Assembly: GCA_020634575.1 (NCBI GenBank)
Contig: JACKBM010000032.1
Span: 9,501-73,500, forward strand
DNA length: 64,000 nucleotides
Source: Ardenticatenales bacterium
GTDB lineage: Bacteria; Chloroflexota; Anaerolineae; Promineifilales; Promineifilaceae
Direction of reading: 5' to 3'
A program made the position numbers and the translations under genes. The notes beneath the pieces were generated by a model. It saw nothing but the letters and a program-made list of their open reading frames with translations. It made no database searches and had not been told where the DNA came from. This document shows, piece by piece, positions 62,136 to 64,000 of this stretch. The first letter of the stretch is position 1, and the number at the start of each line of letters is the position of its first letter.

Positions 62136-62164
62136 TTGAAACCATCTTAAAGATGGCTTGTTAC
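62136..62164 (+). promoter_or_regulatory. Candidate promoter of the small gene at 62212 with palindromic spacer
   Basis: TTGAAA-N17-TGTTAC; the spacer holds the 15-base palindrome CCATCTTAAAGATGG (62142-62156), which lies exactly between the -35 and -10 and could be a repressor site. Confidence 0.4.
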
Positions 62165-62211
62165 GCTACCAGCCATGTTCGTAATAGATTTCACAAACAT
62201 TGGAGGCAATG

Positions 62212-62436
62212 ATGCGAAACTTTCGATTTGATTTGCTGGATGGTGATCTGACACTGGAAGAGAATGAGCGTTATCGAGCCAAGCTGGGGCAGTTGCGCCA
62301 GACGATTATGGCGGCGGAGCCGGCGGTGCTGGTGGATGGTCGTTTTGAAGCGATGATCAACACCCCGACGACCATCATCGACATCGCCCAGGAGCTGATT
62401 CAGGCGTATGGCCTGATCCCGCAGACTCAGCGTTAA
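62212..62436 (+). CDS. Small hypothetical protein, 74 residues
   Basis: GGAGG at 62202-62206 lies five bases before ATG 62212; another ATG directly in front would be too close. The product (MRNFRFDLLDGDLTLEENE..) is acidic at the start, helical in the middle and ends IDIAQELIQAYGLIPQTQR. No family is recognised, but the strong ribosome site and own promoter-like sequence support it. It lies between two genes for surface proteins. Confidence 0.6.
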   Translation: MRNFRFDLLDGDLTLEENERYRAKLGQLRQTIMAAEPAVLVDGRFEAMINTPTTIIDIAQELIQAYGLIPQTQR

Positions 62437-62472
62437 TCACGGCCGGCTTTGCGCTGGCGGTCAGGGTGAGCG

Positions 62473-62502
62473 TTGCCCTGACCAGCCACCGGCCGGTACA
62501 AT
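62473..62502 (+). promoter_or_regulatory. Candidate leaderless promoter of the glycosyltransferase gene at 62510
   Basis: TTGCCC-N18-TACAAT ends seven bases before ATG 62510. The last base of an ACCGGCCGGT palindrome (62488-62497) is the first base of the -10. Confidence 0.45.
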
Positions 62503-62509
62503 TCGGCCC

Positions 62510-63928
62510 ATGTCCACGCACCGGGCCGAGCCAGCCCCCTCCTCGCGCCAAAACATCATCCTCATCAGCACCATCATTCTCCTGGCGATCCTGCTCCGGC
62601 TTCTCTACCTGGGCCGCTGGAGTCTCTGGATCGACGAGTACCACACGCTGCGGATGGCCCGCGAAGCCCGCTTGCTGGTGGAAGGCATCCCGGGCGACCA
62701 GCACCCCCCGCTCTACTACCTGTTCATGACGCTCTGGATTCGCTTCGGCGTCAGCGAATTCTGGCTGCGGCTGCCATCCGCCGTGAGCGGCATCGTCGCC
62801 GTGGTCATGATGTGGCGTATTGGCGCTGCCTTGAATCGGCCACGATTGGGGCTGCTGGCAGCGTTGCTGCTGGCGACCATCCCTTTGCACATCTGGTATT
62901 CGCGGGAAGCGCGCATGTATGGGCTCATCAGCGGCTTCTGGGTCAGCTCGCTCTATTTCTATATTCAGACCATTCGCCGTGATAGCTGGCTGGACACGCT
63001 GGGACTCGCGCTGGCCAACACCATCGCCCTGGGATTAGCCTACCCAACATTGGCCCTTCTGGTGCTGGAGCTGAGTTTTTTCCTATTGGGCTGGTCCCTG
63101 GCGGGTAAGCGGCCCCTGCGCGTCATGCGCTTTATTTTGGCCCAGCTTCCGCCCATCGCCGGCGCCATTTTCTGGTGGCCCTACTTCCAGATTCAATTGG
63201 GGCGCGGCGGTGTCTTTAACTGGGCCTTACCCGGCCTGGACTTCCAGCCGACGTTGGGGCAGACGGTCGCCGGGGCTGGCCTCATCGGCCTGGGCTTGCT
63301 GGCCGTCGTTGTGCTGGCCTCCTGGTTGCTGGCGCGCCAGCCCCGTCTGCTGGGCTGGATTGCGACCCGTGCCAATTGGTGGGCGGTGGCTATTTTGCTG
63401 GGCTTTTTGCCTCTATTGCTGATTGGCGTCATTCCGCGCGGCTTATCGGTGCGCCGGCAGTTGCTTGTTTTTCTGCCCATCCTCATTTTGTTGGCTGGTT
63501 GGGCACTGGATCAGTTACGGCGGCGCTGGCTAACTGGCATTTATCTGGGTCTGGCCACATTGTTGGGGCTAAGCATGTTATGGCTGCCGCCTTACGAAAA
63601 CTGGGGCGGCGCCGTCGACTTCATTGAGGCCCATGAGACAGCTGGCGACGCCATCTTTTTGCTGCGGCCCTGGTATGAGCCTTATGCGATGGATTATTAC
63701 TATGAAGGGGTAATTCCGTTTGAAGATCGGCATACAATTGCCGGGGAATTGGAAACGGTTTTGGCAGAATATCCGGCCGGTTCCACCGTCTGGGTCATGG
63801 CCAACGCCACGCCGGCTGAAGAAGCCCTCATGACCAAACTCTGGCAGCCATTTGCGGCCGTCGGGGATCAGGTAGCTGAAGCGGAGTTCCCAACCTACTT
63901 GATTGTCAGAGGGTATCGGCTGCGCTGA
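62510..63928 (+). CDS. GT39-type membrane glycosyltransferase (PMT/ArnT-like)
   Basis: The 472-residue product has a first helix (about 15-33) followed by RWSLWIDEYHTLRMA, where Asp42-Glu43 is the catalytic DE pair of the family, then HPPLYYLFMTLW, SREARMYGL and some ten more helices; the last 80 residues are soluble. It should move a sugar from a polyprenyl-phosphate donor to an acceptor outside the membrane. It is similar in type, but not closely, to the enzyme encoded at 18083-19993. The window ends 72 bases after the stop with nothing further recognised. Confidence 0.85.
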   Translation: MSTHRAEPAPSSRQNIILISTIILLAILLRLLYLGRWSLWIDEYHTLRMAREARLLVEGIPGDQHPPLYYLFMTLWIRFGVSEFWLRLPSAVSGIVAVVMMWRIGAALNRPRLGLLAALLLATIPLHIWYSREARMYGLISGFWVSSLYFYIQTIRRDSWLDTLGLALANTIALGLAYPTLALLVLELSFFLLGWSLAGKRPLRVMRFILAQLPPIAGAIFWWPYFQIQLGRGGVFNWALPGLDFQPTLGQTVAGAGLIGLGLLAVVVLASWLLARQPRLLGWIATRANWWAVAILLGFLPLLLIGVIPRGLSVRRQLLVFLPILILLAGWALDQLRRRWLTGIYLGLATLLGLSMLWLPPYENWGGAVDFIEAHETAGDAIFLLRPWYEPYAMDYYYEGVIPFEDRHTIAGELETVLAEYPAGSTVWVMANATPAEEALMTKLWQPFAAVGDQVAEAEFPTYLIVRGYRLR

Positions 63929-64000
63929 TTGACTTGAGCGCGTCCTCCGCCATCGTGCCCGCCCGCTGCTAATAACCACCCAGATGATGGCTGAAATGGA

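Overview
This window looks like a chromosomal segment of a Chloroflexota bacterium, probably from the Anaerolineae/Ardenticatenia/Caldilineae side of the phylum. The evidence is moderately high GC (about 60% by eye), a solute-binding lipoprotein with a VEVTR-type repeat linker after its lipobox, secreted proteins with Thr/Pro-rich linkers, a secreted protein ending in a YLPxVIR-like tail, an unusual YfhO-flippase fusion, and many dispersed intergenic palindromes. The assignment is inferred from gene content only. No rRNA, tRNA, CRISPR array, prophage or plasmid functions were seen.

Layout. 1-7.9 kb: end of a HIT-family protein, a lipoprotein, endonuclease III (nth), a YjbQ-family protein, a class I aminotransferase, a membrane-anchored solute-binding-like protein and a ThDP enzyme. 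8.2-17.1 kb: a polar amino acid ABC importer (aapJ-, aapQ-, aapM- and aapP-like). Its binding-protein gene is separated from the permease genes by a CoA ligase, a crotonase and a divergent FMN-dependent hydroxy-acid oxidase. 17.1-24.7 kb: nucleoside hydrolase, a PMT/ArnT-like glycosyltransferase, a small CxxC protein and a 1371-residue YfhO-flippase fusion. 24.7-25.7 kb: a REP-associated tyrosine transposase (RAYT) flanked by its presumed REP/REPIN repeats. 25.7-34 kb: a response regulator with a degenerate GGDEF domain, a V4R-domain protein, a GH1 beta-glucosidase, aroA-aroE, a SEC-C protein, a HAD phosphatase and a DUF368 (PopT-type) membrane protein. 34-42.5 kb: kptA, a hypothetical protein, a PRC-barrel/acyl-CoA dehydrogenase operon, an MFS transporter and a giant SARP/MalT-like regulator. 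42.5-53.6 kb: a secreted 13-repeat protein, an HpcH/HpaI aldolase, a membrane-anchored methyltransferase, a GNAT acetyltransferase, an orphan HicB, a radical SAM protein, a two-component system, a Ca2+/Na+ antiporter and a paralogous pair of small proteins. 53.6-64 kb: DoxX-like protein, alpha/beta hydrolase, phasin, PgeF, an esterase lipoprotein, a DUF6438 lipoprotein, an M42 peptidase, a choice-of-anchor I protein, a small hypothetical protein and a second GT39-type glycosyltransferase.

Most notable: (1) the decamer ACCGGCCGGT occurs 28 times by hand count, mostly inside genes and in all reading frames, like the cyanobacterial HIP1 palindrome. (2) The AapQ-like permease carries an internal segment clearly similar to the second lobe of the amino acid binding protein encoded upstream. 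(3) The RAYT lies between a ten-copy tandem REP array and a REPIN doublet, with a perfect REPIN 31 kb away and a compensatorily changed variant at 38.8 kb. (4) A modular family of hairpin repeats (CAGTAC-variable stem-CTTTCAGC) sits at several 3' gene ends and often supplies the stop codon. (5) A 15-bp palindrome (TGACGCASTGCGTCA-like) overlaps the promoters of both the phasin gene and the PRC-barrel/acyl-CoA dehydrogenase operon, suggesting a lipid/PHA regulon. (6) Several genes have a -10 hexamer 6-8 nt before the ATG and no Shine-Dalgarno, as expected of leaderless mRNAs.
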